DNA of 64,000 nucleotides. It comes from JABHIE01 sp964584805 (GTDB taxonomy: Bacteria; Planctomycetota; UBA1135). The stretch is taken from contig CAZPAY010000001.1 of the NCBI GenBank assembly GCA_964584805.1, positions 62,001 through 126,000 on the forward strand, written 5' to 3'. A program made the position numbers and the translations under genes. Shown here one piece after another: positions 1-9,807 of this stretch (position 1 is its first letter; each line of letters starts with the position of its first letter). The notes below the pieces were generated by a model. It worked only from the letters and a program-made list of their open reading frames with translations. It was not told where the DNA came from and ran no database searches.

Positions 1-1079
1 AAAACTGCAATCAATGCGAGTAAAGATTCGGCAATCATGCCGCCATAGCCGATGGGTCGCGCATCAAGCTCATTGTCAAGTTGGCGCGCCGTCGTGCCGG
101 AAGACACTAGAGCATGAAATCCGGAAGCCGCACCACAAGCAATCGTGATAAATACAAACGGCCAAATGGGTGGCGCACCGATGGGGTTTGGATTGATTGC
201 AGGGGCATCAAAAACTGGGCCTTGTAGGAAGAAACCCACATACATCAAAAATAGCCCTAAGACGAGCAAGAGTGAATTTAAGAAATCACGAGCTTGCAGC
301 AAAAGCCAAACGGGCAAAACGCTTGCCAGCCACGCGTAGCTCATCAAGACCCAAACCCAAGCGTTTTGCCCGAGCCATTTCTCCGAAGAATCGACCCCGA
401 ACGTTGGATTGCGATAACCCAGCCAAATCAATAGGAGCAAAAGCAAAAAGCCAATGGCCGTTACTGGAGCAAGAGGTTTCTTTTTTACATAAAGTAGCCA
501 ACCGGCAACGAGTGCCACGGCCATCAATCCGGCAGATGGCATGACGACTTCGGGGAAGGAGGTAACCGACTCGTGCAAAGCATCAGGATTAAAATCACCG
601 CCCCAGGAGAAGAGCAGGGAAATGATAAAAACAAACACCCCCATCGCAAGAGAAACACCAAAGAAAATCAAAGTCAAAAACAGACCCTTCGCAAATGGCC
701 CGAGTATCTCTTCGCAAAGCGCTCCGATAGATTTGCCTCGATGTCGTGTACTCAAGACAAGTGCAGAAAAATCATGCACACAGCCAATCAGCAAAGAGCC
801 TAAAACGACCCAAAGCAGGGCCGGCAGCCAACCCCAAAAAACAGCAACCGCTGGCCCCAGCATCGGCGCCAAACCCGCAATGCTTGCGTAATGGTGGCCA
901 AACAACACCAAGGGGCGGGTTGGGACAAAATCGACACCGTCGCACTGCGCGTGTGCAGGAGTCACCGCTTTGGCATTAAGGCGAAAAACGCGCTCGGCCA
1001 GCCACTTGCTATAAAAGCGATAACCGAGCCAATAAAAAATTAGCGCAGCGGAGGCAGCCCAGGCAGCAGACAGCGCCAA
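1..1079 (-). CDS. cstA: Carbon starvation protein A (CstA), C-terminus cut by window edge
   Basis: Polytopic inner-membrane transporter of the CstA family, whose members take up peptides or pyruvate during nutrient limitation. About 359 N-terminal residues are visible and the rest lies beyond position 1. Seen directly: hydrophobic segments throughout, the family block FGHHYASIAGLAPMLGPAVA near residues 50-70, and a second family block around residues 320-350 containing SGFHALVSSGTT and ARPIGYGGM. No ATG fits. The frame opens just after the TAA of the upstream SH3b gene and the first usable start is TTG at 1079, preceded by AAAGGA, which overlaps that TAA. This suggests translational coupling to the gene before it. 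Family assignment is firm; the substrate cannot be read from sequence. Confidence 0.9.
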   Translation of the reverse strand, partial: MALSAAWAASAALIFYWLGYRFYSKWLAERVFRLNAKAVTPAHAQCDGVDFVPTRPLVLFGHHYASIAGLAPMLGPAVAVFWGWLPALLWVVLGSLLIGCVHDFSALVLSTRHRGKSIGALCEEILGPFAKGLFLTLIFFGVSLAMGVFVFIISLLFSWGGDFNPDALHESVTSFPEVVMPSAGLMAVALVAGWLLYVKKKPLAPVTAIGFLLLLLLIWLGYRNPTFGVDSSEKWLGQNAWVWVLMSYAWLASVLPVWLLLQARDFLNSLLLVLGLFLMYVGFFLQGPVFDAPAINPNPIGAPPIWPFVFITIACGAASGFHALVSSGTTARQLDNELDARPIGYGGMIAESLLALIAV

Positions 1080-1085
1080 GGTCCT

Positions 1086-2330
1086 TTATGGGGTGGTCGT
1101 CTTCCGTAGTGGTAAAACGCGCAATTCCGTCACCGCTAAAACTCGCGGCTCAGCTGACTTTTCAGATTTACGCCAGATTCCACGGACGGCAACCTCGCGG
1201 CCCACAAAATCGCGCAAGTTATAGCGGCCATCGTAAGAATGAATAATGGCATTACGGCCGCTGCGAGAAACAGCAAAGGGGTAAGCGCGGTTTACAGCGG
1301 GGCGGAACTCAAGCCAACCTACTTCGATATAAGACTCAAGCGCAGTACGCGGTCGTGGGCGAGAAGATTCCGCCCGGGCTTTTGCGGCAGCTTCTGCAGC
1401 GGCGGCTTCATTTGCTAAAGAGGCACGGCGGCTTTCTGCTGCAAGAGCAGCCTCATAAAAGCGCCGCAAAGCATCAATTTTCCCAAGCGCCAATCGCGCG
1501 TCGTCTAAATCTTTCTGGACACTGCTATGCCAAATAATCGTGCCGAAAATCATTTCCATGCGATCCAATTTTTCAGCATCATAGGCATCCAAGTTTTTAG
1601 GAACATCCGCTGCCATCTTTGCCAAAATCACACTAGTGCGCAAAAGATGAGCATGAGGGTCTTTGGCTACATCTGCCGACAAAAAATCAGGTAGTTCCAA
1701 CCCACCTGGATTTTCGATTCGGTCAAGCCCCACCGTTTCCTTTTCCGCAAGGTCAACGGCGTTTTCAGCTGTCGGCTCATCACCTGCCGACGGCAGAGTT
1801 TCTTCAACGGGTCGAGGCAATGCGACAACCGCTCTGTTCTCGGCAAGGGTCGCCCAATTCTCCGCCCAAGCAACCCCCACAGAATCAAAATCAAGGTGGG
1901 CTGTCAAAACCCAAGCACCCATGTCTTCTTCGCCTGCGCGCACATGGAGCCAGCCCTCTTCTTCGAGCAAGACGACAACTTCTGTGCCTTTGGTCAAAAC
2001 GCCTAGAACCTGAGAACGGCTCTCTGTATTGGGCAGAGGTCGCGCATTTAAGCGCGGAACATTTACCGTGGCCACTCCAGATTTTTGATCGACATAATCA
2101 CTATGAATCCAGACATCGAGACCGCCGGGAACATAAACGCGTGACCAAGGCTTCTTTTCACGCACGACTTTGACAGGCGCGCTTTTCGGCAAAATCGCCA
2201 CGACCTCTGCACTTTTATCGTAGAAGCAATGTATTGTGGTGTCTTCGTTGGCTATACGCGCCTGGCGCGGAGCATCTTGAAGATTTGCCGGAAGAAGAAC
2301 GGGAATGACCGAGAGGAGAGTGAGAAGCAT
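1086..2330 (-). CDS. Exported protein with two bacterial SH3 domains
   Basis: A 414-residue predicted envelope protein of unknown function. Residues 1-18 form a signal peptide. Two SH3b-type beta modules follow, at about residues 30-85 and 90-150, each with the W/G pattern of bacterial SH3 domains that bind peptidoglycan or proteins. A charged alanine-rich helical stretch covers about 240-325 and a compact beta-rich C-terminal domain about 330-410. The ATG at 2330 has AAAGGA upstream at good spacing. The gene lies just before cstA and probably shares its transcript. The domain call is good; any role in cell-wall sensing is inference. Confidence 0.75.
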   Translation of the reverse strand: MLLTLLSVIPVLLPANLQDAPRQARIANEDTTIHCFYDKSAEVVAILPKSAPVKVVREKKPWSRVYVPGGLDVWIHSDYVDQKSGVATVNVPRLNARPLPNTESRSQVLGVLTKGTEVVVLLEEEGWLHVRAGEEDMGAWVLTAHLDFDSVGVAWAENWATLAENRAVVALPRPVEETLPSAGDEPTAENAVDLAEKETVGLDRIENPGGLELPDFLSADVAKDPHAHLLRTSVILAKMAADVPKNLDAYDAEKLDRMEMIFGTIIWHSSVQKDLDDARLALGKIDALRRFYEAALAAESRRASLANEAAAAEAAAKARAESSRPRPRTALESYIEVGWLEFRPAVNRAYPFAVSRSGRNAIIHSYDGRYNLRDFVGREVAVRGIWRKSEKSAEPRVLAVTELRVLPLRKTTTP

Positions 2331-2443
2331 GATGGGTTTCCTTTGGGCGTAGTTTCCTATTTTCGTCCCCGCGACGCAAGTTTTTGAGTTTTTCTTGTAT
2401 TCACCTGACCAGTGCTCAGAATAGGGTTCAACCGCAGTACACC

Positions 2444-3688
2444 ATGGAAAATCTACTCCTCACACTATTTACCGCTCTCATCGTTGGATTGAGCGCAATG
2501 TTTGCGACTCGAAAAATGGCCGCGCGAATTTATCAAGCCGAGCTCAAAACGCTTCAAAATAGCCATGAGCGTGAGCTTGAAGCTGTGACGCAAGGCTGCA
2601 CCCGTGAGCTGGAAGCACTCAAGAGCGGTCATGCCGAGACGCTTCAAGCCAGTCGTACCACCGAAGAGCGTTTGCGTGCGGAGTTCAAAGATTCCTTTCA
2701 AGCCGAGGCGCAAAAGATCTTCCGCGAAAACAATTCTGAGATGCAAGAAAAGTTGGGGCTACAGCTCACCCCACTCACGCAACATCTAAAAGAGATGCGC
2801 GAGCTGGACAAAAAACAGGGAGAAGCGACCTTTGCTTTACAAACCGAGGTCAAGCGACTCAGTGAAGAAACGCAAAACCTACAAGGCAAGAGTGAGTCAC
2901 TTGCGAGTGCTTTGCGTGGAAGTTCTGCGACCCGAGGCCGCTGGGGTGAGCAAAGCATTGAGCGCATTTTCGAAATAGCCGGTTTAGCTGAAGGCGTTCA
3001 TTTCAGTAAGCAAGTCGTCACCGAGTCGCAACAACGACCCGATTTTTTAGTTTTTCTTACCGATGAAGATGTCGTCCCGATTGACTCTAAGGCGGTCTTT
3101 GCCGACTATTTACAGTCACTTGAAGCGAACTCGGAAGAAGAGCGTCAGGAGTTTTTGAAAAAGCATGCCAAGGCGGTGCGCGAGCAAATCAACCGTTTGT
3201 CGAGCAAGGAATACCATGTCGACACCACCGGTCGCGTCGACTGGACCGTGCTTTATCTTCCTGGTGCGCATTTGCTAGATGCGGCTTTTGAAAAAATGCC
3301 CGAGCTTTTTGAATACGCAAACCGCAAACGCATTTTGCTGGCAACGCCTGTAACTTTACTTTCATTGCTTAACACCGTGGCCTCGCATTGGAAGGTGCGC
3401 AGCATGGCCGACAATGTCGAAAAGTTAGCCGACGCCGCTCGCGAAATGCATGGTCGCGTGGTGACTCTTGTGGGGCATTTTGCAACAACCGGTAAGCACC
3501 TACAGCGCACCGTCGAGGCCTTCAACAAATCGGTGGGTTCTTACAACCTCAAGGTGTTGCCTCAAGGTAGAAAACTAGAAGAGCTCGGGGCGTCTACTGC
3601 CGGCAAGGAAATGCCTGAAGTCGCCCCTCTTGAGAAAGTCGTGCGCGACGATTTGCGCCTCAAAGAAAGCACAAGCGACGAGTCTTAG
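2444..3688 (+). CDS. rmuC: DNA recombination protein RmuC
   Basis: RmuC family protein, a predicted nuclease-fold protein that limits recombination at inverted repeats in Escherichia coli. The 414 residues show an N-terminal membrane helix (about 5-22), a long charged coiled coil (about 25-175) and the RmuC core (about 180-370). Core motifs include RGRWGEQSIERIFEIAGL, VPIDSKAVFADY and LLATPVTLLSLLNTV. An open frame extends upstream to 2384, but the ATG at 2444 begins directly before the membrane helix and is preferred. A TTGTAT / AGAATA pair with 17-base spacing lies about 22 bases upstream and may be the promoter. It converges on the adenosine deaminase gene with only 15 bases between them. 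Confidence 0.92.
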   Translation: MENLLLTLFTALIVGLSAMFATRKMAARIYQAELKTLQNSHERELEAVTQGCTRELEALKSGHAETLQASRTTEERLRAEFKDSFQAEAQKIFRENNSEMQEKLGLQLTPLTQHLKEMRELDKKQGEATFALQTEVKRLSEETQNLQGKSESLASALRGSSATRGRWGEQSIERIFEIAGLAEGVHFSKQVVTESQQRPDFLVFLTDEDVVPIDSKAVFADYLQSLEANSEEERQEFLKKHAKAVREQINRLSSKEYHVDTTGRVDWTVLYLPGAHLLDAAFEKMPELFEYANRKRILLATPVTLLSLLNTVASHWKVRSMADNVEKLADAAREMHGRVVTLVGHFATTGKHLQRTVEAFNKSVGSYNLKVLPQGRKLEELGASTAGKEMPEVAPLEKVVRDDLRLKESTSDES

Positions 3689-3703
3689 CGCAGTGATTCT
3701 CGA

Positions 3704-4924
3704 TTAGATTTCGACGCCGTGTTCGGCCAAGACACGGTCGCGATAATCAAGGATGGCACGCACAAACGCGCGCTTTTCCCGATACGGACCAGGGAAGAAA
3801 CTGCGCTTGAATCCGTAAACGACTTGGTCGCGGATATCGGCAACGCTCAGGCCAAATGCGTGAACGGCTTTGACCCACTCATCGGTCACAGTTGTACGGG
3901 AAATGAGTCGGTTATCGGTGCACAATGTCGTGGATAGACGCTCACGCACCATGTGCTTGAACGGGTGTTGTTTTAGACTACGCAAGCTTGGATTAGTCTG
4001 CATATTCGAAGTCAAACAAACCTCAAGAGTCAAGCGGCGGTCGGCAACATACTGCACCAAATTCTCGACATAGCTGGCCTTGTCTGCAATCGTCTTATCT
4101 TGAATGTGCTTTTGTGAAAACAACCAAGTGCCGTGACCGATACGGTCGGCGTGACAATCGGTAATTGCTTGAAAAATGCTTTCAGGGCCAAACGCCTCGC
4201 CCGCATGCACGGTCTTACCTAAGAAAGCATCGTGCGCCAAGTTGTAAGCGACCTGATGGTCTTTCGCAGGGAAGCCATGCTCGGCGCCCGCTAAATCTAA
4301 ACCAACAATCGGCAAGTCGTGCTCATCGCGTGCGCGGATACTCGCCTTGACCAAAGCCTCACTTGCTAGGCCATAAAGTCGTTCGGGTGGCAACTCGGAA
4401 AAGCTATCGCACATTGCGGCGAAAGTGTCTGAAAACGCACCCGTAAAAAAGCGCATCGCGCAAACCAAAACTCCCGCCCGAAACGGAGGCGCATCGCCCT
4501 TTTTCACAGCAGATTTTGAGTTATAAAGTTTTTCCGCACGACGGATGCCTTTCGCCACGGCCTTAAGCACATCTAATATTTCAAAGCCAGCGTGCGTATG
4601 GAGTTGGGGTGCAAAACGAATCTCAGCGTAGAGGACATTTTCGTTTTGGCAGTCACGGCACAGCTCGTATGCGGCACGCTCAAGTGCCTCAGCATCACGC
4701 AAAACAGCACAGGTATAGGCAAAGCCAGTCAGGTAATCATTGAGATCTGCGTATTGGTCCTTGAAGACCTTTTTATATAAACCCGCCTCACTATAAGCAG
4801 GCAATTTCACCTTTCGCGCGCGCGCCATCTCAATCAATGTCGACGGGCGAAGCGAGCCGTCGAGGTGGAGGTGCAAATCGCTTTTAGGTAATGCCTCCAG
4901 CAAGTCTCTAGTTATCTTTTTCAT
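3704..4924 (-). CDS. add: Adenosine deaminase family enzyme
   Basis: Zinc-dependent hydrolase that converts adenosine to inosine in purine salvage, or a close relative acting on another adenine derivative. Over 406 residues the expected metal and catalytic motifs appear in order: SDLHLHLDG near the N-terminus, GLDLAGAEHGFP, VHAGEAFGPES with the catalytic glutamate, DRIGHGTWL, CLTSNMQTN, and CTDNRLIS with the metal-binding aspartate. The ATG at 4924 is chosen over the one at 4960 because family members start a few residues before the SDLHLHLDG motif. It is longer than the usual 330-350 residues, from insertions around residues 140-160. Substrate specificity is not settled. Confidence 0.9.
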   Translation of the reverse strand: MKKITRDLLEALPKSDLHLHLDGSLRPSTLIEMARARKVKLPAYSEAGLYKKVFKDQYADLNDYLTGFAYTCAVLRDAEALERAAYELCRDCQNENVLYAEIRFAPQLHTHAGFEILDVLKAVAKGIRRAEKLYNSKSAVKKGDAPPFRAGVLVCAMRFFTGAFSDTFAAMCDSFSELPPERLYGLASEALVKASIRARDEHDLPIVGLDLAGAEHGFPAKDHQVAYNLAHDAFLGKTVHAGEAFGPESIFQAITDCHADRIGHGTWLFSQKHIQDKTIADKASYVENLVQYVADRRLTLEVCLTSNMQTNPSLRSLKQHPFKHMVRERLSTTLCTDNRLISRTTVTDEWVKAVHAFGLSVADIRDQVVYGFKRSFFPGPYREKRAFVRAILDYRDRVLAEHGVEI

Positions 4925-4971
4925 GGGCAGAGAATGTAAACCAGACTTCCGTAGAATCAAGCAAATTCGTG

Positions 4972-5640
4972 ATGAAGACCCCCCCCATCGACCTCGGACC
5001 GACCGCCATCCTTTGCGATTGCGGCATGGTGCTTGCTGATTTTGACCGGGATTTATTCCGGGTGAACTTTGAAAAACATTACGGTTTTGCCGCCAACGCA
5101 GACGGCATCCAATGGACGCTCGACCAGGGCCCAGCCTTTGAGAAAGGTGAATACTCGATTGACTCTTTTTGGCTTGAAGCGCAAGCTCGACTACCGATGC
5201 CCGTGACCGACTTTCAGATTTTTCGGAAACTGTGGGGTGATATCTTGTATCGCAACGAGCCAGTCTTGGATTGCATGAAAGAGTTACTTGCCCGCCCGCA
5301 AACGGCCTTAGTCATGGTGAGCAATATCGATGAGTTACGCATGGGCTATGTCTTAAACGAACTCGGTCTCGGTGAAATTGTGCAAGACAAAGTGGGGTCG
5401 TATCAAGCTGGCGTTGACTTCAAGCGGCCAGGTGTCAGCACGATGTGGCAAAAAGCTCGTCATCTGGCCACGAAGATTTTACGCGTTGAGCCACAGACCG
5501 TCGTAGCAATCGACGACCTGCCAGGCAATCTTGAAACGGCTCAACAAGATGGCACGCTGACCCACGCGATTGCTTTTCAAGGTGCAGGAAAACTGCGCGG
5601 CGAGCTCACCGAATTAGGCCTGCTCGCCGCACAATCTTAA
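4972..5640 (+). CDS. HAD-superfamily hydrolase (YihX-like)
   Basis: Haloacid dehalogenase-fold phosphatase of 222 residues. Motif I reads LCDCGMVLADFD: the nucleophile aspartate is present, but the second acid of the usual DxD is glycine, as in the YihX-like sugar-phosphate phosphatases with DxGNV. Motif II is MVSNIDE and the motif III/IV region includes VVAIDDLPGNL. The ATG at 4972 is preferred to an adjacent GTG at 4969. TAGAAT lies 14 bases upstream. The gene is divergent from add; its TAA and the TAA of the leftward VWA gene overlap within TTAA at 5637-5640. The substrate is unknown. Confidence 0.82.
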   Translation: MKTPPIDLGPTAILCDCGMVLADFDRDLFRVNFEKHYGFAANADGIQWTLDQGPAFEKGEYSIDSFWLEAQARLPMPVTDFQIFRKLWGDILYRNEPVLDCMKELLARPQTALVMVSNIDELRMGYVLNELGLGEIVQDKVGSYQAGVDFKRPGVSTMWQKARHLATKILRVEPQTVVAIDDLPGNLETAQQDGTLTHAIAFQGAGKLRGELTELGLLAAQS

Positions 5641-8015
5641 TCCTCAAGATATTCGCGGATTCGTTTTTCTAGGGCTTCGTTTTGCTTGGTCAGCTCGGCC
5701 AACAAACTTACAACCTGTTCCGATTGCTTTTCTTGCTGCAACAAGGCGGCCTCAAGCAAACGCAAACGCCGCCCTTCGTCGACCATTTGAGCGAGCTCGT
5801 CATCTGCCGGAAGTTTTTCGACCAAAGCGCGGGTCGTTTGAACCAGCCCAGCAAAACCTTTAACGGCAGTGTCGGCTTTCAACTCAACGCCAAGTGTTTC
5901 TGCCATTTGCTCAAGCTTGGCGTAAGAATCACCTTTTGCGTGCTGACTGCGACGCATCACTTCGGCAAACTGAGCCACGGCGACCGCGAGTCGCGCACGC
6001 GGGGCTGCTGCTGCAAACGAGCCGCGTGCCGCTAGAGAAAGTTGCTGTTCCATCTCGATGACCTTGCTGCCACCATCCGGCTTCCAGCGCAAACGCACGG
6101 TCGCCAAAGGAACTGTTTCGGAAGCGGCTGAACGCATCTGCAATTCATAAAGTGCCGTGATGGAGTGGCCTGCGCCAATCTCGCCCGCATCGACAGCATC
6201 ATTGCGAAAATCCTTATCCGCAACCGCGCGGTTTTCATAACCAAGCTGACGCCAGGAAGAAATCACCTCGCCATCAAACTCGACCTGGATTTTGACATCT
6301 CGTGCGATCGTTTGCAGATTGCCCACAAAGCCCTCGACAAAAATTCGCTTGGCCTCATCGTAAGTGTCAACATAGTGGCAAGCACCGTTTCCCTTGTCGG
6401 CTAATTGCTCAAGCAACACATCATTATGATTGCCCATCCCGACACCGACCGTAAGTAAATCAATTTGCTGCTCAGCACTCTTCGCAACCCATTCCAAAAT
6501 GCGCTTTTGATCGGTTTCACCCGTATTCGCGACACCATCCGAGCAAAGAATCACGCGATTGACAGCATCGGGGCGGAAGGCACGCTCGGCCATTTCATAC
6601 CCCAGCATCATCCCATCGGCCACATTGGTTGAGCCACCCGTTTGCAAGGCTTTCACAGCGTCACGGATTTTCCAACGCTCGGCGCTCGTCGTAGGCTCAA
6701 GATCAACCCTCGCAGAATTATTAAAACTCACCAAAGCCAAAGTGTCGCCTTCGCGGATTTGATCAATGAGCAAGCCAAGCGAGCGTTGCACCATTTCCAT
6801 CCGATTACCGCTGTTCATCGATCCAGAGCGATCCACCACAAAAACCAAATTCAACGGCTTGCGATCGGCCTGAGAAACATCCCGCGCGCGAATCCCGACG
6901 CGCAACATCGTATGCTCGCCACCATCGCCAAATGGGCTATCAAAGGCCTCAAGATGGATGGCAAAGTCGCCCTCAATCGGAGCCGTCAAGCCAGCGTCAA
7001 AGTAATTCACACACTCCTCCGTACGGACGGCCTCCTTTTTCGGGAGATGCCCCTTTTGGAGGTAATTGCGCATCAAGGCATAGCTTGCAGTGTCCACATC
7101 CGCCGCGAAAGTGGATAGCGAATCTTGGCGCGTGTCGACAAAAGCATGGTCGCCGTAAAAGCGGAAGAACATCTGTCGCGGGTTTTCACCCGGAATGCGA
7201 CGGTATCGGTTGCAAGTCAAACGGAAGCGCTCTTCTAGCGTCGCATGCCCTAAATCTTTCAGGCGCAAATCGGAGTCAAAATCAAAATCTTCCGTTGCCT
7301 CGCTTAAAAGCTTTCTCTCTTCAAGGGCTTCGAGACGAACCCCTGCATAGCCCAACTCAACCAAGGAAGAAAGCGCAGGCGTGTTCCGGCGCCTTGGCTG
7401 CCCGCCATTGCCCATGCGGCCACCATATTTGCCTGTTGGTTTTTGCGTCTTCCCACCCCGTGCCGTGAATTTGCCGCCAGAACCCCCACCCACGCCAACG
7501 GTAGCGCTGGGAGAGGTGGGTGAAGAGGGCGCGGCGGCGGGAACAACAGGGAGGCCGGCCGAAATCATGGGCTGCGATTGCATTCGGGCGCTATCACTCT
7601 GACTGGCGACCTCAGGTCTACTGAGTCTAGCTTCCATCGTTGCTTCGGATTCAACACCCGGTGCCATGTCTGCTTGCATGGTCAGTTGCGGTAATACAAA
7701 TACCCCGAACAACACTGCCGCCGCAATCGAGCCTAGCACGGGGAATCGCAATAGGCGCGGGCGTGGCTTGGTCTTGCCCCCGACCTCGGCACGCAAGGCG
7801 GCAAGGCGGGCATTTGACAAAGTGGGCTCCGGCTGGCTCATCGACAACAAGCCAAGCGTTTCTCGCAATGCCCTCACTTGGGCTTGCAAGTCGGCGTCCG
7901 CCTCAACTTTGCACGCTATGGCATCGGCCTCATCGCCAGTTAATTCGCCCAACACCCAGGCCGTGAGTTGCGCCTCAATGGAGAGTGGTGCATTAAGATC
8001 AAAGTTATCGCTCAT
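5637..8015 (-). CDS. VWA-domain protein with anti-sigma-like N-terminus (YfbK-like)
   Basis: A 792-residue single-pass membrane protein. Residues 1-70 resemble the cytoplasmic helical part of anti-sigma factors (AWVLGELTGDEADAIACKVE). A membrane helix follows at about 98-118, then a low-complexity Ser/Pro/Gly linker (about 140-225), a YfbK-type N-terminal domain (CNRYRRIPGE, SLSTFAADVDTASY), a von Willebrand A domain with an intact metal site (VFVVDRSGSMNSG) at about 395-570, and a C-terminal domain like that of YfbK. The start has GGAGGTT at good spacing and overlaps the sigma-factor stop as ATGA. Inference: it senses an extracytoplasmic state and holds the neighbouring ECF sigma factor. Confidence 0.88.
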   Translation of the reverse strand: MSDNFDLNAPLSIEAQLTAWVLGELTGDEADAIACKVEADADLQAQVRALRETLGLLSMSQPEPTLSNARLAALRAEVGGKTKPRPRLLRFPVLGSIAAAVLFGVFVLPQLTMQADMAPGVESEATMEARLSRPEVASQSDSARMQSQPMISAGLPVVPAAAPSSPTSPSATVGVGGGSGGKFTARGGKTQKPTGKYGGRMGNGGQPRRRNTPALSSLVELGYAGVRLEALEERKLLSEATEDFDFDSDLRLKDLGHATLEERFRLTCNRYRRIPGENPRQMFFRFYGDHAFVDTRQDSLSTFAADVDTASYALMRNYLQKGHLPKKEAVRTEECVNYFDAGLTAPIEGDFAIHLEAFDSPFGDGGEHTMLRVGIRARDVSQADRKPLNLVFVVDRSGSMNSGNRMEMVQRSLGLLIDQIREGDTLALVSFNNSARVDLEPTTSAERWKIRDAVKALQTGGSTNVADGMMLGYEMAERAFRPDAVNRVILCSDGVANTGETDQKRILEWVAKSAEQQIDLLTVGVGMGNHNDVLLEQLADKGNGACHYVDTYDEAKRIFVEGFVGNLQTIARDVKIQVEFDGEVISSWRQLGYENRAVADKDFRNDAVDAGEIGAGHSITALYELQMRSAASETVPLATVRLRWKPDGGSKVIEMEQQLSLAARGSFAAAAPRARLAVAVAQFAEVMRRSQHAKGDSYAKLEQMAETLGVELKADTAVKGFAGLVQTTRALVEKLPADDELAQMVDEGRRLRLLEAALLQQEKQSEQVVSLLAELTKQNEALEKRIREYLED

Positions 8016-8527
8016 GATTGAACCTCCGGGTTCCCTGTCGCTTTTTCTAAACGATTTGACAATCGCTGCATCCCTCGATGAACGAGCCAACCGACCGTGC
8101 CACGCGCAACACCAAGCAATTCGGCTATCGCGTCGTAGCTCAAGTTTTCGTCAACTTTGAGTCGCAATGCCTCACGCTCTTGCATGGGCAAGAGATCTAG
8201 CTCGGTTCGCACAAACTGAGCCAATTCGGCCTGGGAAGCGAGTTGAGCAGGATTGGCCGCATCTTGTGGAGGCACAGCACGCTCACGGCGTTGCGTTTCT
8301 CGAATGTCCATTTTTCGTTTATCTAAAGCAAGATTTCGGCAGACATGGAACAACCAATTTCGCAGACCGTCGTCGCTGCCGGTGACCGGTGGTTTGCGAA
8401 TGAGCCGCACAAAAGTTTCCTGGACGACATCTTCTGCGGCATTTGAATCGCGCAACAAGCTCGTTGCATAACGCAAAAGCGGCGATTGAAATTGCTGAAG
8501 AAGAGACTCGAAGTCAGGAGTTTTCAT
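8012..8527 (-). CDS. ECF-type RNA polymerase sigma factor
   Basis: Sigma-70 family protein of 171 residues. Region 2 (about 10-75) holds LLRYATSLLRDSNAAEDVVQ and the following ETFVRLIRK; region 4 (about 110-160) holds LLPMQEREALRLKVDENLSY, AIAELLGV and the helix-turn-helix ARGTVGWLVHRGMQRL. There is no region 3, as in extracytoplasmic-function sigma factors. The ATG at 8527 is chosen over 8563 because residues from there align with family starts. It is co-translated with the downstream VWA protein (4-base overlap), the standard arrangement of a sigma factor with its membrane regulator. The regulon is unknown. Confidence 0.95.
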   Translation of the reverse strand: MKTPDFESLLQQFQSPLLRYATSLLRDSNAAEDVVQETFVRLIRKPPVTGSDDGLRNWLFHVCRNLALDKRKMDIRETQRRERAVPPQDAANPAQLASQAELAQFVRTELDLLPMQEREALRLKVDENLSYDAIAELLGVARGTVGWLVHRGMQRLSNRLEKATGNPEVQS

Positions 8528-8599
8528 GGGCTTCACAAACGGAGAACGACACCGGCCCCGCAAGGATTGGTCTTTTATTAAAAGAAAAATTCAAAGCCT

Positions 8600-9805
8600 C
8601 TATGCGACCCAACTCAACAATGCGGCGCAGGCGATACCGCCCACCGTACCCAAGACATAGCCGGCTATCGCCAAAAGGACCCCGACGGGAGCCAATGCGG
8701 GGTGGAAAGCGCTTGCCACGACAGGCGCAGATGCCGCCCCGCCGACATTTGCTCGAGAGCCCACTGCCAAAAAGAAAATTGGCGCTTTCAGGAAACGGCG
8801 CAAAGCCAATAGAGCCATCGCATGGAAGCACATCCAAACGGCACCCACAACAAGTAGGCCAAAATTATTGGGGTCAAGGATGGCCGCGAATTCAGCTTTC
8901 GCACCAATCGTCGCAACCAACAAATATAAAAAGACCGACCCCAGCGCAGAGGCCCCCGCACCCTCAAGTTTGCGGGCAGGCGTGAAACTCAGAGCAAGCC
9001 CCACAAAAGTCACCACCAAAACGACCCAAGTAAATCCACGCACGACATCGCCAACATCAGGCAGGTAATCCGCGGCAAGGTGAGCGAGTGCCGCCGCGCC
9101 AAAAGAGAGGAACAGCAAAAGCAGTAAAGAGGGCAAATCCGTCGGGCGCGAGACGGAAGCCTGGTACGCCTCGGCCTTTTCTCGCACTGCGTCAATCGTC
9201 GTGCGGTCGGCGCCAATTTTTTCGTCCATCCGTTTTTCACGACCCGCGAAGAAAAGAAGGAAGGCCATCCAGGTTTCGGCGACGGCGATGTCGATCACGA
9301 CCATCAAAGACATCGTGCTTTCCGTTGCGCCTACGCTCTCGCCGATTGCCACAAAATTCGCTCCGCCGCCGATCCATGAACCAGCAAGTGCGGCCAAACC
9401 GCGCCATGCCTGTTCACCCAGCTCTGGCGGGATCAAACCCTGGCAAAGCCAAAAAGCAAGCGGCCCACCGATGATGATGGTGGCCGTTGCCGCAAGAAAC
9501 AGGAAAACGGCATTCCGCCCCAAACTCATAATCGCCTTTAAATCAACGGCAAGCGTCAGCAATAGCAGACTTGCCGGCAGCAGCCACTGTTTCACGAAGT
9601 CATAAAGGGGAAAGTCGCCCGCCGTCGGGATGACCCCGGTATTGCTCAACAATGTGGGCAAAAAGTAAGCGCATAGCAAAAGCGGAATGACCCGAAAAAA
9701 CTTCTGCCCTGATGAGCTTTTTGAAAAGGCAAACAAGGCCCCCAACACCCCCAACAAGACGACCAAAACGGTCATCGGAGATTGAATCAAAGCTGCGTCG
9801 TGCAA
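8600..9805 (-). CDS. DUF819 family integral membrane protein (YjcL-like)
   Basis: A 401-residue polytopic membrane protein with about ten to twelve hydrophobic helices. The start matches the DUF819 family pattern (ALIQSPMTVLVVLLGVLGAL), and the blocks WIGGGANFVAIGESVGATES and SRANVGGAASAPVVASAF are the duplicated conserved motifs of that family, suggesting an inverted-repeat transporter fold. No substrate is established for the family. It ends 72 bases before the ECF sigma start and begins 2 bases after the stop of the small gene upstream, so it is probably co-transcribed with that gene. Confidence 0.85.
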   Translation of the reverse strand: MHDAALIQSPMTVLVVLLGVLGALFAFSKSSSGQKFFRVIPLLLCAYFLPTLLSNTGVIPTAGDFPLYDFVKQWLLPASLLLLTLAVDLKAIMSLGRNAVFLFLAATATIIIGGPLAFWLCQGLIPPELGEQAWRGLAALAGSWIGGGANFVAIGESVGATESTMSLMVVIDIAVAETWMAFLLFFAGREKRMDEKIGADRTTIDAVREKAEAYQASVSRPTDLPSLLLLLFLSFGAAALAHLAADYLPDVGDVVRGFTWVVLVVTFVGLALSFTPARKLEGAGASALGSVFLYLLVATIGAKAEFAAILDPNNFGLLVVGAVWMCFHAMALLALRRFLKAPIFFLAVGSRANVGGAASAPVVASAFHPALAPVGVLLAIAGYVLGTVGGIACAALLSWVA

Positions 9806-9807
9806 AC

